From Clostridiales bacterium UBA7285 (lineage in GTDB: Bacteria; Bacillota; Clostridia; Peptostreptococcales; Anaerovoracaceae), in contig DKRJ01000010.1 in NCBI GenBank assembly GCA_002472145.1, positions 1 to 64,000 on the forward strand: a stretch of 64,000 nt of DNA, written 5' to 3'. Both the position numbers and the translations under genes were made by a program. Under the pieces are notes generated by a model. It saw only the letters and a list, made by a program, of their open reading frames with translations. It did not search any database and was not told where the DNA came from. This document shows, in pieces, positions 1-9,114 of the stretch (position 1 is its first letter; every line of letters begins with the position of its first letter).

Positions 1-51
1 TTCAATTTACAATCAACCATTTGATAATATTTATGAAGGGAGTGCTTATTT

Positions 52-1464
52 GTGAAGAAAAGAATGTTCAGCATTCTGCTGGTCTTTGCCATGATCCTCA
101 TGATGGCGGTTCCGGCTTTTGCAGAGGGCGACGTTGCCCAGATCGGAGAAACTAAGTATCCTACGCTGGCTGCCGCTGTTGCCGCTGCAAAAGAAGGCGA
201 TACCGTCACTCTTCTGCAGGATGCGTCCGGATGCGGCATTATCACGGGCAACGGTGATGTAAAGAATTTCACCATCGATTTCGGTGGCCACACCTATACT
301 GTGAATCAGGAACCTCTGGCAGGTTCTTCGGGAACCGAGACTCAGTGCTTCCAGCTTCTGAAAGAAACCGGCAGCCTGACCATGAAGAACGGTACCATTG
401 TCGCGGATCATTCTGATGCCTGGATGATTATCCAGAACTACTGCGATCTGACGCTTGTAGACATGACTCTTGACGCGACGAGAGGCACTAATAGTGTCGA
501 CTACGTACTCAGCAATAACCATGGCGATGTTACGATCACCGGAAACACTATAATCACACCGAAGGCAGGCGACGGCAATGTCGCTTTTGACGTCTGCGAC
601 TTTGCTGACTATGGTAAATGCTCTGTTACCTTCGATGAGAATTTTACCGGAAGTATAAATGGTAAAATGGAATACACCGGTACCGATCCTGAAAATTATA
701 AACTGGTGATCAAAAACGGCAATTTCGTCGAATTCCAGGTGCCTGATAATTTTAAGTCTGCGGCTGCGGACGGCGGTATCACTGTCAGTGGAGGAAAATT
801 CGAATATGAATTCCCTGCAGAATATCTTGCAGATGGGTACGTATTAGTTCAAGACGCAAACGGCAAATTTGTCCCGGTTGATAAGGCCGTAGAGTATAAG
901 ATCACCTATGTGCTCGGAGATCACGCGGAAAACGTTGATTCGAACCCTGCAACGTATACCGTTGAAGACGAAGTCAGCCTTGAAGACGCCGTTGCGGATT
1001 ACGACTACATTTTCAAAGGCTGGTATTACGATGAGAAATTTGCGAACCCTGTAAACGATCCTGCTATTTCTAAGGGTAATACCGGGGACATTACGTTCTA
1101 TGCTAAGGTCGATGCCGTCGTTTACAAAGTTACGTACGAAAACGTTGAAGGCGCCGAAAACAAGAACCCTGCGTCGTACTCGGCCGAGGCTTCGTTCAAG
1201 CTTCAGGATCCTGTTAAGAAGGGATATAAGTTCGAGGGCTGGTACTTTGATAAGGATCTTAAGGATGAGATAAAAGGCGATGATCTTACGGTATCTACCG
1301 AGAATTACTACGGTAATTTAGTTTTCTACGCTAAGTGGTCGAAAGTCGAAACTAAGACTCCTGAGACGGGAGACAACAGCGGCATAGCGGCTGTTACGAT
1401 CCTTCTCATCTCCGCTGTCGGCGCGGCTGCAGCACTGACACTGAGACGCAGAGTAGACAGATGA
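52..1464 (+). CDS. Secreted InlB-type repeat surface protein with sortase-like tail
   Basis: Probably a cell-surface protein of unknown ligand. The GTG start lies about 10 bases after a GAAGGGAG ribosome site. Residues 1-24 form a signal peptide ending AFA. Residues 25-275 are Gly/Thr-rich with short beta-strand repeats, possibly a beta-helix. Residues about 280-430 hold two InlB B-type (Listeria-Bacteroides) repeats recognised by the FKGWYYD and FEGWYFD cores. The C-terminus has TPETGD, a hydrophobic helix and RRR, the layout of a sortase signal, although the motif is not a classical LPXTG. A terminator follows. The binding role is inferred; secretion and anchoring are well supported. Confidence 0.85.
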   Translation: MKKRMFSILLVFAMILMMAVPAFAEGDVAQIGETKYPTLAAAVAAAKEGDTVTLLQDASGCGIITGNGDVKNFTIDFGGHTYTVNQEPLAGSSGTETQCFQLLKETGSLTMKNGTIVADHSDAWMIIQNYCDLTLVDMTLDATRGTNSVDYVLSNNHGDVTITGNTIITPKAGDGNVAFDVCDFADYGKCSVTFDENFTGSINGKMEYTGTDPENYKLVIKNGNFVEFQVPDNFKSAAADGGITVSGGKFEYEFPAEYLADGYVLVQDANGKFVPVDKAVEYKITYVLGDHAENVDSNPATYTVEDEVSLEDAVADYDYIFKGWYYDEKFANPVNDPAISKGNTGDITFYAKVDAVVYKVTYENVEGAENKNPASYSAEASFKLQDPVKKGYKFEGWYFDKDLKDEIKGDDLTVSTENYYGNLVFYAKWSKVETKTPETGDNSGIAAVTILLISAVGAAAALTLRRRVDR

Positions 1465-1510
1465 CCCATCTCATCTGATCGGGACATGTCGTGCTCTGAC
1501 TGAATTGAAC

Positions 1511-1550
1511 AGATCCCCCTTCACGGTCCGCCGCGGCGGGGGATCTTTCG
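1511..1550 (+). terminator. Rho-independent terminator after the surface protein gene
   Basis: A perfect 9-bp stem (AGATCCCCC at 1511 pairing with GGGGGATCT at 1538) closes a GC-rich loop and runs into TTTCG. The short T-run makes it moderately strong. Confidence 0.65.
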
Positions 1551-1613
1551 TTACTGTCAGAAGTGATAGTGACAAAGCCGCCGCTTTGGCACATCATAAT
1601 CTCAGAGACGCAC

Positions 1614-1642
1614 TTTAATTAGGCGCGGAAGTGGTGTAAAAT
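1614..1642 (+). promoter_or_regulatory. Putative promoter for the DUF2974 gene
   Basis: TTTAAT (1614-1619) and TAAAAT (1637-1642) are separated by 17 bases, about 50 bases before the start codon. The -35 is weak. Confidence 0.4.
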
Positions 1643-1690
1643 AGGCATGGAACGTTATTATTCACGACTTTTGCGCAGGAGGATCACCGC

Positions 1691-2860
1691 ATGGCGAATA
1701 TCATGGACTATCTCGACTGGAGGGGCGACATCTCTTTGGAGGTCGACCCTTTTAACGAAGTGGACAGCCTGATATTGTCGGAACTCGCGTACGTCAGGTT
1801 CGACGGTGTCCTGAACGAGGGTTTTGACGAGATATGCACGCTAGCTGAAGCGTCTGAGAGGTTTTTCGAACTTCACGGTGAGGAGGATCTGGAAAAGGAC
1901 GACAGTTTCGTCCGCATGATGCCTCTTTTGATGAGAAGGGCCGCGGGAACGAGCCGTTTCAGGACTATGAGGCTTACCGGCTACGTCAACGTCGTCTCCG
2001 AGGAAGACGACCAGCAGATGGCCGCGCTTACTTTTTTGCCGGATGACGGCTCTGCCTACGTGGCGTTCCGCGGTACGGATAATTCCGTAGTCGGCTGGAA
2101 GGAGGACTTCAACCTCAGCTTCATGACTGAAACTCCGGGCCAGAGGTCAGCTGCGGAATACCTGAAAGAGGCGGCACGCCTGCCGGGCGAGCCTTTCCGG
2201 GTCGGAGGGCACTCCAAAGGCGGTAATTTCGCTGTTTTTGCGTCATCTTTCTGCGACGCGGCAGTACAGGAGCGCATAGACGAGGTCTATACGAACGACG
2301 GACCGGGCTTTCTCCCCGAGGTCGTCGAAAAGGACGGATATAAGAGGGTACTTGGCAGGATCAGGAGCATAATACCTGCCAGCTCGATCTTCGGACTGCT
2401 GCTGCGCAGCGGATATTCCCACGAGATAGTGGCAAGCTCTGAGAAAGGCATCCAGCAGCACGACGGGATGTCATGGCAGGTCATCAGGAACGGCTTCGTA
2501 AAGGTCCCGGAGACGACGGGGACGAGCATCTTCATGGAAAAGACGCTCGACAATTGGATCCGGGGCATACCGATGGACGAGCGGAAAGCCTTTGTGGACG
2601 CCTTTTTCGATCTGATCGACGAGGCCGGCATCGACACTGCCGCTGAGTTTACGGGCAGCATGAAGAAAAAACTCGAAATGCTGAAGTCATTCCCGACGCT
2701 GCCTGAAGAAGAGCAGAAGGTCATAAAATCGACGCTCGCCGAACTGATAAAGAGCGGCGTGGGCACGCTGACCGATAACATCAAATCCCCGCGCGTCCTG
2801 AAAGGAAGACGCACGCACAGGATCGGCACGGGCCTGAAGAAAAGCATCGAAAACACATGA
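1691..2860 (+). CDS. DUF2974/Mbeg1-like alpha/beta-hydrolase
   Basis: A 389-residue cytoplasmic protein of the Mbeg1-like (DUF2974) lipase-type hydrolase family. The nucleophile elbow GGHSKGG lies near residue 173, with Ser about 175 as the predicted nucleophile. The preceding VAFRGTD near residue 122 is the typical lipase strand and oxyanion region. The family is common in Clostridia; its substrate is not established and none can be inferred here. There is no signal peptide or membrane segment. The start is ATG after GCAGGAGGATC. It appears monocistronic, with its own promoter upstream and a hairpin downstream. Confidence 0.85.
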   Translation: MANIMDYLDWRGDISLEVDPFNEVDSLILSELAYVRFDGVLNEGFDEICTLAEASERFFELHGEEDLEKDDSFVRMMPLLMRRAAGTSRFRTMRLTGYVNVVSEEDDQQMAALTFLPDDGSAYVAFRGTDNSVVGWKEDFNLSFMTETPGQRSAAEYLKEAARLPGEPFRVGGHSKGGNFAVFASSFCDAAVQERIDEVYTNDGPGFLPEVVEKDGYKRVLGRIRSIIPASSIFGLLLRSGYSHEIVASSEKGIQQHDGMSWQVIRNGFVKVPETTGTSIFMEKTLDNWIRGIPMDERKAFVDAFFDLIDEAGIDTAAEFTGSMKKKLEMLKSFPTLPEEEQKVIKSTLAELIKSGVGTLTDNIKSPRVLKGRRTHRIGTGLKKSIENT

Positions 2861-2875
2861 CGGAGTTTTGCCGGT

Positions 2876-2895
2876 AAACCGCCGAACGGCGGTTT
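2876..2895 (+). terminator. Hairpin after the hydrolase gene
   Basis: A perfect 8-bp stem AAACCGCC/GGCGGTTT with a GAAC tetraloop follows the stop codon. There is no adjacent T-run; a T-stretch appears only about 15 bases later, so it may be a weak terminator or an mRNA end stabiliser. Confidence 0.45.
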
Positions 2896-2949
2896 GAAAT
2901 AAGGAATCGATTTTTTTAAGAGATATTGAAATCAGGAGGTAAATGAAAC

Positions 2950-4179
2950 ATGGGACTTATCAAAGCAGGACTTGGCGCGATCAACGGAACGCTCGCCGAC
3001 CAGTGGAAGGAGTATTTCTACTGTGAGGCAATGGACAGCGACGTCCTGATGGTAAAGGGCGAGAAGCGCACTTCCGGACGTTCCTCGAACAAGAGAGGAA
3101 GCGACAACATCATCTCCAACGGCAGCGTCATCGCGGTGGCGGACGGCCAGTGCATGATCATCGTGGAGCAGGGGAAGGTCGTCGACGTCTGCGCCGAGCC
3201 TGGCGAATTCGTATACGATACTTCGACCGAGCCGAGCATCTTTACAGGCGACCTCGGAGAAGCGGTGAAAGCCACGTTCCAGGTGGTCGGAAAACGTTTC
3301 ACGTTCGGTGGTGATACAGGCAAGGATCAGCGCGTCTACTACTTCAACACGAAGGAACTCGTAGACAACAAATTCGGAACGCCGAACCCTATCCCGTTCC
3401 GCGTAGTCGATTCCAAGGTCGGCCTCGACGTGGACGTATCCGTACGCTGCTCGGGCGTATATTCCTACAGGATCGCGGATCCGCTGACGTTCTATTCGAG
3501 AGTCTGCGGCAACGTCGAAGACGAGTACAGACGCGAGCAGCTCGACGGACAGCTTAAGACCGAATTCATCAGCGCTCTTCAGCCTGCGTTCGCAAAGCTT
3601 TCCGACATGGAACTCCGCCCGAACCAGATAATCGCTCACAACAAAGAACTCGAAAAGGCGATGAACGACGAGCTCTCGACTCAGTGGGGAGAACTCCGCG
3701 GACTTAAGGTCGTGAACATCGCTCTCGGCAGCGTGACTCTCCCGCCGGAAGACGCAGAGATGATCAAGCAGCTGCAGCGCAACGCGGCACTGAAGGATCC
3801 GAGCATGGCAGGCGCGACGCTCGTCGGAGCGCAGGCAGACGCTATGAGAGCCGCTGCGTCGAACGAATCCGGCGCGATGAACGGCTTTGTCGGAATGGGA
3901 ATGGCCATGAACGCAGGCGGAATGAACGCTTCGAACCTCTACGCGATGGGACAGCAGAACCAGCAGGCACAGCCTCAGCAGCCACAGCAGCCTCAACAGG
4001 CACAGCCACAGGCAGCCGCTGAGTGGGTATGCCCTAAGTGCGGAGCAAAGAACACCGGCAACTTCTGCGCCCAGTGCGGAACGGCAAAACCTGCCCCTGC
4101 GGAGTGGGTATGCCCTAAGTGCGGAGCTAAGAACACCGGCAACTTCTGCGCCCAGTGCGGTGAGAAGAAACCTCAGTAG
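2950..4179 (+). CDS. ydjI: SPFH-domain protein with twin C-terminal zinc ribbons (YdjI-like)
   Basis: A 409-residue SPFH/band-7-type protein resembling Bacillus subtilis YdjI, formerly called a virion core protein. The SPFH region spans about residues 30-290. A Met/Gly/Ala-rich stretch and a Gln/Pro linker (about 335-357) lead to two zinc ribbons (about 358-377 and 385-404), each with CPKC and CAQC. The two ribbons are nearly identical at DNA level, which suggests recent duplication. In B. subtilis, ydjI sits with ydjG, ydjH and pspA in an envelope-stress operon. The next two genes here match ydjG and part of ydjH; pspA is not in the window. The RBS is AGGAGGTAA. Membrane stress scaffolding is inferred from the family. 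Confidence 0.85.
   Translation: MGLIKAGLGAINGTLADQWKEYFYCEAMDSDVLMVKGEKRTSGRSSNKRGSDNIISNGSVIAVADGQCMIIVEQGKVVDVCAEPGEFVYDTSTEPSIFTGDLGEAVKATFQVVGKRFTFGGDTGKDQRVYYFNTKELVDNKFGTPNPIPFRVVDSKVGLDVDVSVRCSGVYSYRIADPLTFYSRVCGNVEDEYRREQLDGQLKTEFISALQPAFAKLSDMELRPNQIIAHNKELEKAMNDELSTQWGELRGLKVVNIALGSVTLPPEDAEMIKQLQRNAALKDPSMAGATLVGAQADAMRAAASNESGAMNGFVGMGMAMNAGGMNASNLYAMGQQNQQAQPQQPQQPQQAQPQAAAEWVCPKCGAKNTGNFCAQCGTAKPAPAEWVCPKCGAKNTGNFCAQCGEKKPQ
4021..4160 (+). repeat. Duplicated zinc-ribbon coding unit
   Basis: Bases 4021-4079 and 4102-4160 are a 59-bp direct repeat, 81 bp apart, with a single mismatch (GCAAAG versus GCTAAG). Each copy encodes one four-Cys zinc ribbon. The near identity implies recent duplication or gene conversion. 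Confidence 0.9.
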
Positions 4180-4254
4180 CAGCGCGGATAGATGAAATTC
4201 AGGCGGCCTGACGCTTATCGAAGCGTCAAGCCGCATTTTGCAAGGAGATATAAG

Positions 4255-5340
4255 ATGTCTGAAATCAGGGAATATAAGTGTCCCAACTGCGGAGGCGCAG
4301 TTTCGTTCGACAGCGCTTCTCAGACGCTGAAGTGTCCGTTCTGCGAAACGGAATTCACCATGGAGGCCCTGCAGCAGTATAACGAAGAACTGAGCGGCCA
4401 GCCCGCGGAGGACATGACCTGGGCCGACCGCGGCGGTTCCGAATGGTCTGAGGACGAGACCTCGGGCCTGCGCTCGTTCGTCTGCAAATCATGCGGAGGC
4501 GAGATAGTCGGGGACGCGAACATGGGCGCCACTACGTGCCCGTTCTGCGGCAATAACGTCATCGTGGCGCAGCAGTTCTCGGGCAGCCTGAAGCCTGACT
4601 TTGCCATACCGTTCAAGTACGATAAGAAGGCGGCAAAAGAGGCCCTGAAAAAGCACTATCAGGGCAAGAAACTCCTGCCTAAGGTGTTCAGGGACGAGAA
4701 CTACATCGAGGAGGTAAAGGGCGTCTACGTTCCGTTCTGGATATTCGACGCAGACGCCGACGCAAACGTCCGCTACAAAGCGACGAAGACGAAGACGTGG
4801 TCTGACGAGGAACGCGAGTACACTAAAACGAGTTATTACTCCGTCATCCGCGCGGGCAGCCTCGGATTCGAGCGCGTCCCGGTCGACGGATCGTCTAAGA
4901 TGGCCGACGACCTTATGGAATCGCTGGAGCCTTTTGACGCAAAAGACCTGACGGATTTCAATTCGGGATTCCTCGCGGGCTATTATGCCGATAAATACGA
5001 TGTGGACGAAAAGGCGAGCGAACCGCGCGCGAACGAGCGCATCATAAATAGCACGATGGATGAACTCGCGTCTACGGTGACCGGCTACGACACTGTTTCC
5101 GTCGAATCCGCGAGCATCCGCCTTCATGACAACAAGGTGCGCTACGCGCTCTATCCGGTCTGGCTCCTGACGACTAAATGGAACGGCGGCACGTACACGT
5201 TCGCCATGAACGGACAGACGGGCAAGATGATCGGGGATCTTCCTCTGGATAAAGGCGCATACAGGAAATGGCTCTTCGGACTGGGCTTCGGCCTCTCTGC
5301 GATCTGCTTCGTCCTGTCGTACCTGATCTACGCACTGTAG
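4255..5340 (+). CDS. ydjG: TFIIB-type zinc ribbon membrane protein (YdjG-like)
   Basis: A 361-residue protein resembling B. subtilis YdjG. Two zinc ribbons are visible: CPNC...CPFC (about residues 8-30) and CKSC...CPFC (about 79-100). A conserved soluble region follows, then one C-terminal membrane helix (about 337-358). I start at ATG 4255, 9 bases after AAGGAGA; an in-frame upstream ATG at 4192 lacks a ribosome site. It lies between the SPFH gene and the YdjH-like remnant, so the three probably form one operon and complex. In B. subtilis this group helps bring a PspA-family protein to the membrane; the transfer of that role to this organism is inference. Confidence 0.85.
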   Translation: MSEIREYKCPNCGGAVSFDSASQTLKCPFCETEFTMEALQQYNEELSGQPAEDMTWADRGGSEWSEDETSGLRSFVCKSCGGEIVGDANMGATTCPFCGNNVIVAQQFSGSLKPDFAIPFKYDKKAAKEALKKHYQGKKLLPKVFRDENYIEEVKGVYVPFWIFDADADANVRYKATKTKTWSDEEREYTKTSYYSVIRAGSLGFERVPVDGSSKMADDLMESLEPFDAKDLTDFNSGFLAGYYADKYDVDEKASEPRANERIINSTMDELASTVTGYDTVSVESASIRLHDNKVRYALYPVWLLTTKWNGGTYTFAMNGQTGKMIGDLPLDKGAYRKWLFGLGFGLSAICFVLSYLIYAL

Positions 5341-5355
5341 GGAGGTGGCATTACG

Positions 5356-5745
5356 ATGAAAGACACGAAAAACGTTTCGAAGATCTTAAAGATCGCGATG
5401 ATCGTCCTGCTCGCCCTGATGACGTGCGCAGCTGCATTTACGGTCATGGCACCTCTCCCGGCGCTGGCGGAGGGATCCGCTGCCGAAGCGGCCGGGACGG
5501 CGCAGTTCAACGTGGCAAAGAGCCTGGTGATCTCACTGGTCATCGGATTTGTCATCGCGCTCATCGTGACATCGGTGATGAAGGCGCAGCTGAAGTCCGT
5601 GAGAAAACAGCACGGCGCGGCGAACTACGAAAAGGCCGGCAGTTTCAACCTGGAGAAGAAGAGAGACATCTTCCTCTATGAGACGACGACCTCCCGCGAA
5701 AAGCCTAAGAGCAAAGAGGACAACAATAACGGTAAGAAAGAATAG
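5356..5745 (+). CDS. TPM-family (YdjH-like) protein lacking the TPM domain
   Basis: A 129-residue membrane protein. It has a signal-type N-terminus (hydrophobic residues about 12-33, ending ALA), a short Ala/Glu linker, a second membrane helix (about 53-75) and a basic tail containing KSVRKQ and RDIFLYE. In the family as I know it, such a tail follows the catalytic-like TPM domain of Clostridial and Bacillus YdjH proteins. Here the signal peptide joins almost directly to the tail helix, so the roughly 120-150-residue TPM domain is absent. The frame is open and the RBS (GGGAGGTGG) is strong, so it is probably expressed as a small membrane partner of the two genes upstream. Confidence 0.7.
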   Translation: MKDTKNVSKILKIAMIVLLALMTCAAAFTVMAPLPALAEGSAAEAAGTAQFNVAKSLVISLVIGFVIALIVTSVMKAQLKSVRKQHGAANYEKAGSFNLEKKRDIFLYETTTSREKPKSKEDNNNGKKE

Positions 5746-5774
5746 ACGAAAGAACAGACCGTATAAAGCCAAAA

Positions 5775-5812
5775 AAAAACGGCTCCGCCTGACCGGGCGG
5801 GGCCGTTTTTGA
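5775..5812. terminator. Bidirectional terminator between convergent genes
   Basis: An A-run, the stem AACGGCTCCGCC / GGGCGGGGCCGTT with a TGACC loop, then a T-run. The symmetry lets it serve both the upstream plus-strand operon and the minus-strand phosphoesterase gene. Confidence 0.85.
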
Positions 5813-5845
5813 TCTGGGGTTTCGCGTTCCCGCGGGCCGTCAGGC

Positions 5846-7585
5846 TCAGCGGGACTGCTTTCTGTCCGCTGCCTTTACGGAGCGTCTTCTGACGATGAGG
5901 ACGACCGCCGCACCGAGCGCGGAGACCGCGACTGCCGCCGGGACCGCTGTGTTCGACGTGTCGCCCGTGGCAGGCTTTGACGTGCCTTTGCCGCCGTCCT
6001 TGCCGGTATTGCCGCTGTCAGGTTTGGTCGTGCCGTTGTCTTTGCCGCTGCCGGTGTTGTCGTTTCCGGTATCGCTGCCGGTGTTGTCATTGTTTCCGGT
6101 ATTTCCGCCGTCGGTCGATTTCAGTTTGAGGCCGGCGATGGCGCTTTCAATCGCCGCTGCATATCCGTCTACCGTATCCTGCTCGTTTTCGAGCTTGTCT
6201 CTGACCACGGCGTTTATCGCTGCCGTGACAGTGTCGAAGTTCTCGTATTTGTCAGGGTCGAGGGCGTTTGCCTTTTCGATCGCGGCGTCGACCGCAGTGC
6301 AATCAGCCGGATCGTATTTGTAGATCGTGAAGGAGTCTACGTCGGACAGGTCGGTCGTGCGCTTGGTAGTGATCTTGAAACTGTTGTCGGATACCGATAC
6401 GACCGAGAAGTTAGGAACTCTCTCCTGGTTCTTTACGCGGGCGTAAGGGAAGTTGTCTTCTTTGATGGTGTAGAATTTGCTGCCGGAGCCGGAGTTGGCC
6501 GTCACGTAGAGGATCCCGGCCGGGTTCGTGATGCTGGAATAGTCCGCGTTGTCGTAGATGGACGCGTCTGTCATCGGGTTGGTGCCGTCCATCATGTAAG
6601 TGCGGCAGTAGACGTGGCCGTGTCCGTCGAGGACTACGTCGACTCCGAGTTCCTTGAAGATAGCAGGAAGTTCGTTTCTTCTGGCGATGATGTCGTCGTC
6701 GTACGCGTGGCTCGCGACGGTGAACATAGAGTGGTGCATCACGACGATCTTCCAGGAAGCGTCCTGACTCTTGCTGATGGCGTCCTGCATGAACGCTTTA
6801 TGCTCGGCCGCGCTCATATCGTTGTCGTTCAGGCTCATGAAGAGGACGTTGTTATAAGTGAACCAGGAATCTCCGCCTGCCGCGGTGACGCCGTAATCAC
6901 TGCTCATGTTAGCGACGTTGTAGTGCTGGCTGTAGCAGTTTGAACCGGCGTCGTGGTTGCCGACGGTCGTAGGGTTGATGAGGTTAGGCATGTATGTGGA
7001 ATTCAGGTATCCTTCGTACTGCTCTTCGTCGCTATTGTTATCTACCTGGTCTCCCGCGGAGAGAAGGGAAGCCGAGTCAGGATAATTTTCGGTCATCGTC
7101 TGAAGCGCCGAATTCCATTTTGCGGTATCGTCGGCGTTGCTGCTTCCGGCTCCGATCTGAGGGTCGCCTACGAAGAGGAACGTGAACGCGCCCTGAGCCT
7201 GCGTGCTGAAATGGTAGACAGGGGATTCCGTGCTGCCGTTTGTCAGCGTGTAGCTATAGGAAGTCGCCGGTGCGAGATCTGAAAGGGTGGCTTTAAAATA
7301 GTTATAGCCGGACTTGTTCGCCGTTCCGGTCGCCGCGTCGACGGTCTTTGCTGTCGCAGGGAGCTTGCCGTCGCTGGTAAGCTGAGAGGTCGGGGCGTAT
7401 TTTACGACGCCGGCTTCCGTAGTGTTCGCGTACCAGTTGACGTTGACAGAAGTTTCGTCGCTGCCCGGGGCCAGTGAGATCGTGCTCTGCTCGGTCTCAG
7501 CGTAAACGGAGCCGAATCCGAGGCACGAGAAAACCGTCACCACGCAGAGCATAGTCAGCAGCAGGGATCTGATTCTCTTTTTCAT
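5846..7585 (-). CDS. Surface metallophosphoesterase, purple-acid-phosphatase type, with FIVAR domain
   Basis: A 579-residue exported enzyme expected to hydrolyse phosphate esters outside the cell; the substrate is unknown. A signal peptide (about 1-29) precedes a fibronectin-like purple acid phosphatase N-domain (about 35-125). The catalytic domain follows with metal motifs GDPQ, GDQVD, GNHD and GHGH in the expected order. A FIVAR-like helical domain (about 430-500), a Gly/Asn/Thr/Asp linker, PATGD, a hydrophobic helix and RRR complete a cell-wall-attachment layout. I start at ATG 7585, 5 bases after AGGAGG; the open frame continues upstream without Met-RBS support. It is convergent with the ydj-like operon and downstream of the broken YibE/F gene. 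Confidence 0.87.
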   Translation of the reverse strand: MKKRIRSLLLTMLCVVTVFSCLGFGSVYAETEQSTISLAPGSDETSVNVNWYANTTEAGVVKYAPTSQLTSDGKLPATAKTVDAATGTANKSGYNYFKATLSDLAPATSYSYTLTNGSTESPVYHFSTQAQGAFTFLFVGDPQIGAGSSNADDTAKWNSALQTMTENYPDSASLLSAGDQVDNNSDEEQYEGYLNSTYMPNLINPTTVGNHDAGSNCYSQHYNVANMSSDYGVTAAGGDSWFTYNNVLFMSLNDNDMSAAEHKAFMQDAISKSQDASWKIVVMHHSMFTVASHAYDDDIIARRNELPAIFKELGVDVVLDGHGHVYCRTYMMDGTNPMTDASIYDNADYSSITNPAGILYVTANSGSGSKFYTIKEDNFPYARVKNQERVPNFSVVSVSDNSFKITTKRTTDLSDVDSFTIYKYDPADCTAVDAAIEKANALDPDKYENFDTVTAAINAVVRDKLENEQDTVDGYAAAIESAIAGLKLKSTDGGNTGNNDNTGSDTGNDNTGSGKDNGTTKPDSGNTGKDGGKGTSKPATGDTSNTAVPAAVAVSALGAAVVLIVRRRSVKAADRKQSR

Positions 7586-7701
7586 TTTTTCCTCCTTAGA
7601 AAAAAGATGATGGTGTCCGGCCGCGCCTGCGCCTGAGGCAGAATGCCGCGGACGACGTCTCGGCCGGAGATCGATTGGCTTTATATGTGAACGCTTTATG
7701 G

Positions 7702-8980
7702 TCAAAGCGATTGTTTTCCGGGCATACGCGCCGCCGGTCCTCTTTCGGCGGCGGAACTTTCCGGCGCGAGGCATTCTGGCGCGGAACTTCCGGACGCGGA
7801 ACTTTCTGGCGTGGAGCATTCTGACGGCTTCTTCACGCGCGTCAGAGCCGCTGCGGACAGTATCGCGGACAGCGGGACCGTCAGGATCACGGCTGCCGTG
7901 CCGCAGATGCCGTGCGCCAGTTCCACGGCTATGAAATCGGAAGTCAGCACAGCGAGCGTCTGGACTCCGTACGAATACAGAACGATGAGCGTGGAGAGCG
8001 CGGAGCCGAAGAACGCGAGGATGAGCGTGTTCGACATCGTTCCCATCATGTCCCTGCATACGATCATCCCGGAAGCGAACAGTTCGCGCCTGCTGAGAGA
8101 CGGGTTCTTATCGTGTATCTCGAACAAAGCCGCGACCAGCGATAAGGCGACGTCCATGACGGCTCCCAGCGATGAGATCATAGCCGCCGCGAAGAGCAGG
8201 TGCGACAGATCCATGCCTGTCGCGTGCGTGACCAGGAGCAGGCCGTCTATGTTTTCGTCCACGAACCCGCTTATGTGCAGGACGTCCTAAAAAAATCGAG
8301 AAGATGGCCGCCGCCGCGGCTTTCCCGACGAAGACCGCCACGGTGGAAACGGCGCTTTTTTTATTCACCCCGCTGATGAGGAAGATCGACACCGGCGTGA
8401 TGATCAGTACCGCGGCAGCCGTGACGGCAAACACCAGGTACCCGGCGTAGATAGCAGGTATCGTTATCTTAAAGAGAAATATCACTGAGAAGACGAGCGC
8501 GGCCAGCGAGTAAGCCCCGCGCATCCCGCCCGTGAGTATGAGTATGAACGCGAAGAACACGCAGATCGCGATCTCGACGCCCGTGCGGTCGTAGTTCGCT
8601 ATGGTGTAGTACGGCTCGGTATTTTCGGGTTCGTCGACACAGACGACGACGCGGTCGCCCGGCTTTACCTCGATATGAAGAGTATCTGACAAACCGTTTT
8701 CGATCTCGACAGTTTCGCCGTCGATCTCTACCGTGACGATCTGCGTACCGAGGGTCCTGCCGCTGTATTTGCTGACACCCTGAGTGCCAGTAAATTCCGC
8801 ATCCGTTACTGTGCACCGGACGTATCTGCGAGTCGAGGTGTCCAGCACCGCATAGCGCTCTGCCTCGGGTATCGTGAACATGAGAGCCGAAAGAGCGATC
8901 GCGATGAGGAGAACGATGAAACGCGAGTCGCCGAGCGGGTTCCCGTGTTTTTTTGTTTTGTTCGTGTGTGAGAGTTCCAT
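7702..8980 (-). pseudogene. YibE/F family membrane protein, frameshifted
   Basis: Two overlapping frames together make one YibE/F-like multi-pass membrane protein. The first part (start about 8980, MELSHTNK) has a membrane helix, a beta-rich extracellular stretch and several helices up to KAAAAAIFSIFLG. The second part resumes near 8283 with VLHISGFVDEN and contains GAVMDVALS and RDMMGTMSNTLI, typical of the family C-half. The break lies at A-T7-AGGAC (minus strand, about 8281-8294). Changing only the T count leaves an in-frame TAG; loss of one G restores frame. The C-terminus carries a degenerate Ser/Pro/Glu/Cys repeat (7735-7825). It may be a true pseudogene or a sequencing error. Confidence 0.75.
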
Positions 8981-9114
8981 AGAAGGCAATAGAATGACCT
9001 GTGATATGTTTTCGACGATCTTGAGTAAATTATCCGAACGAAAAATCTATTCGCGCGAAAGGTATAAGAATTTGTAAACTTCTCGGAGGGCGCGGGGAGG
9101 GCCGGATCGGCGGA

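Noticed and set aside
2932..4236. 434-codon antisense frame with repeated ALGAEVAGVL-like segments
   Set aside because: The repeat is only the reverse of the duplicated zinc ribbons in the SPFH gene.
7586..8059. Extension of the phosphoesterase frame upstream of 7585
   Set aside because: The extension is Arg-rich out-of-frame sequence of the YibE/F gene; a clear signal peptide and AGGAGG mark 7585 as the start.
8281..8294. Programmed -1 frameshift at T TTT TTA in YibE/F
   Set aside because: The -1 frame reaches a TAA within six codons; only a +1 change joins the two halves.
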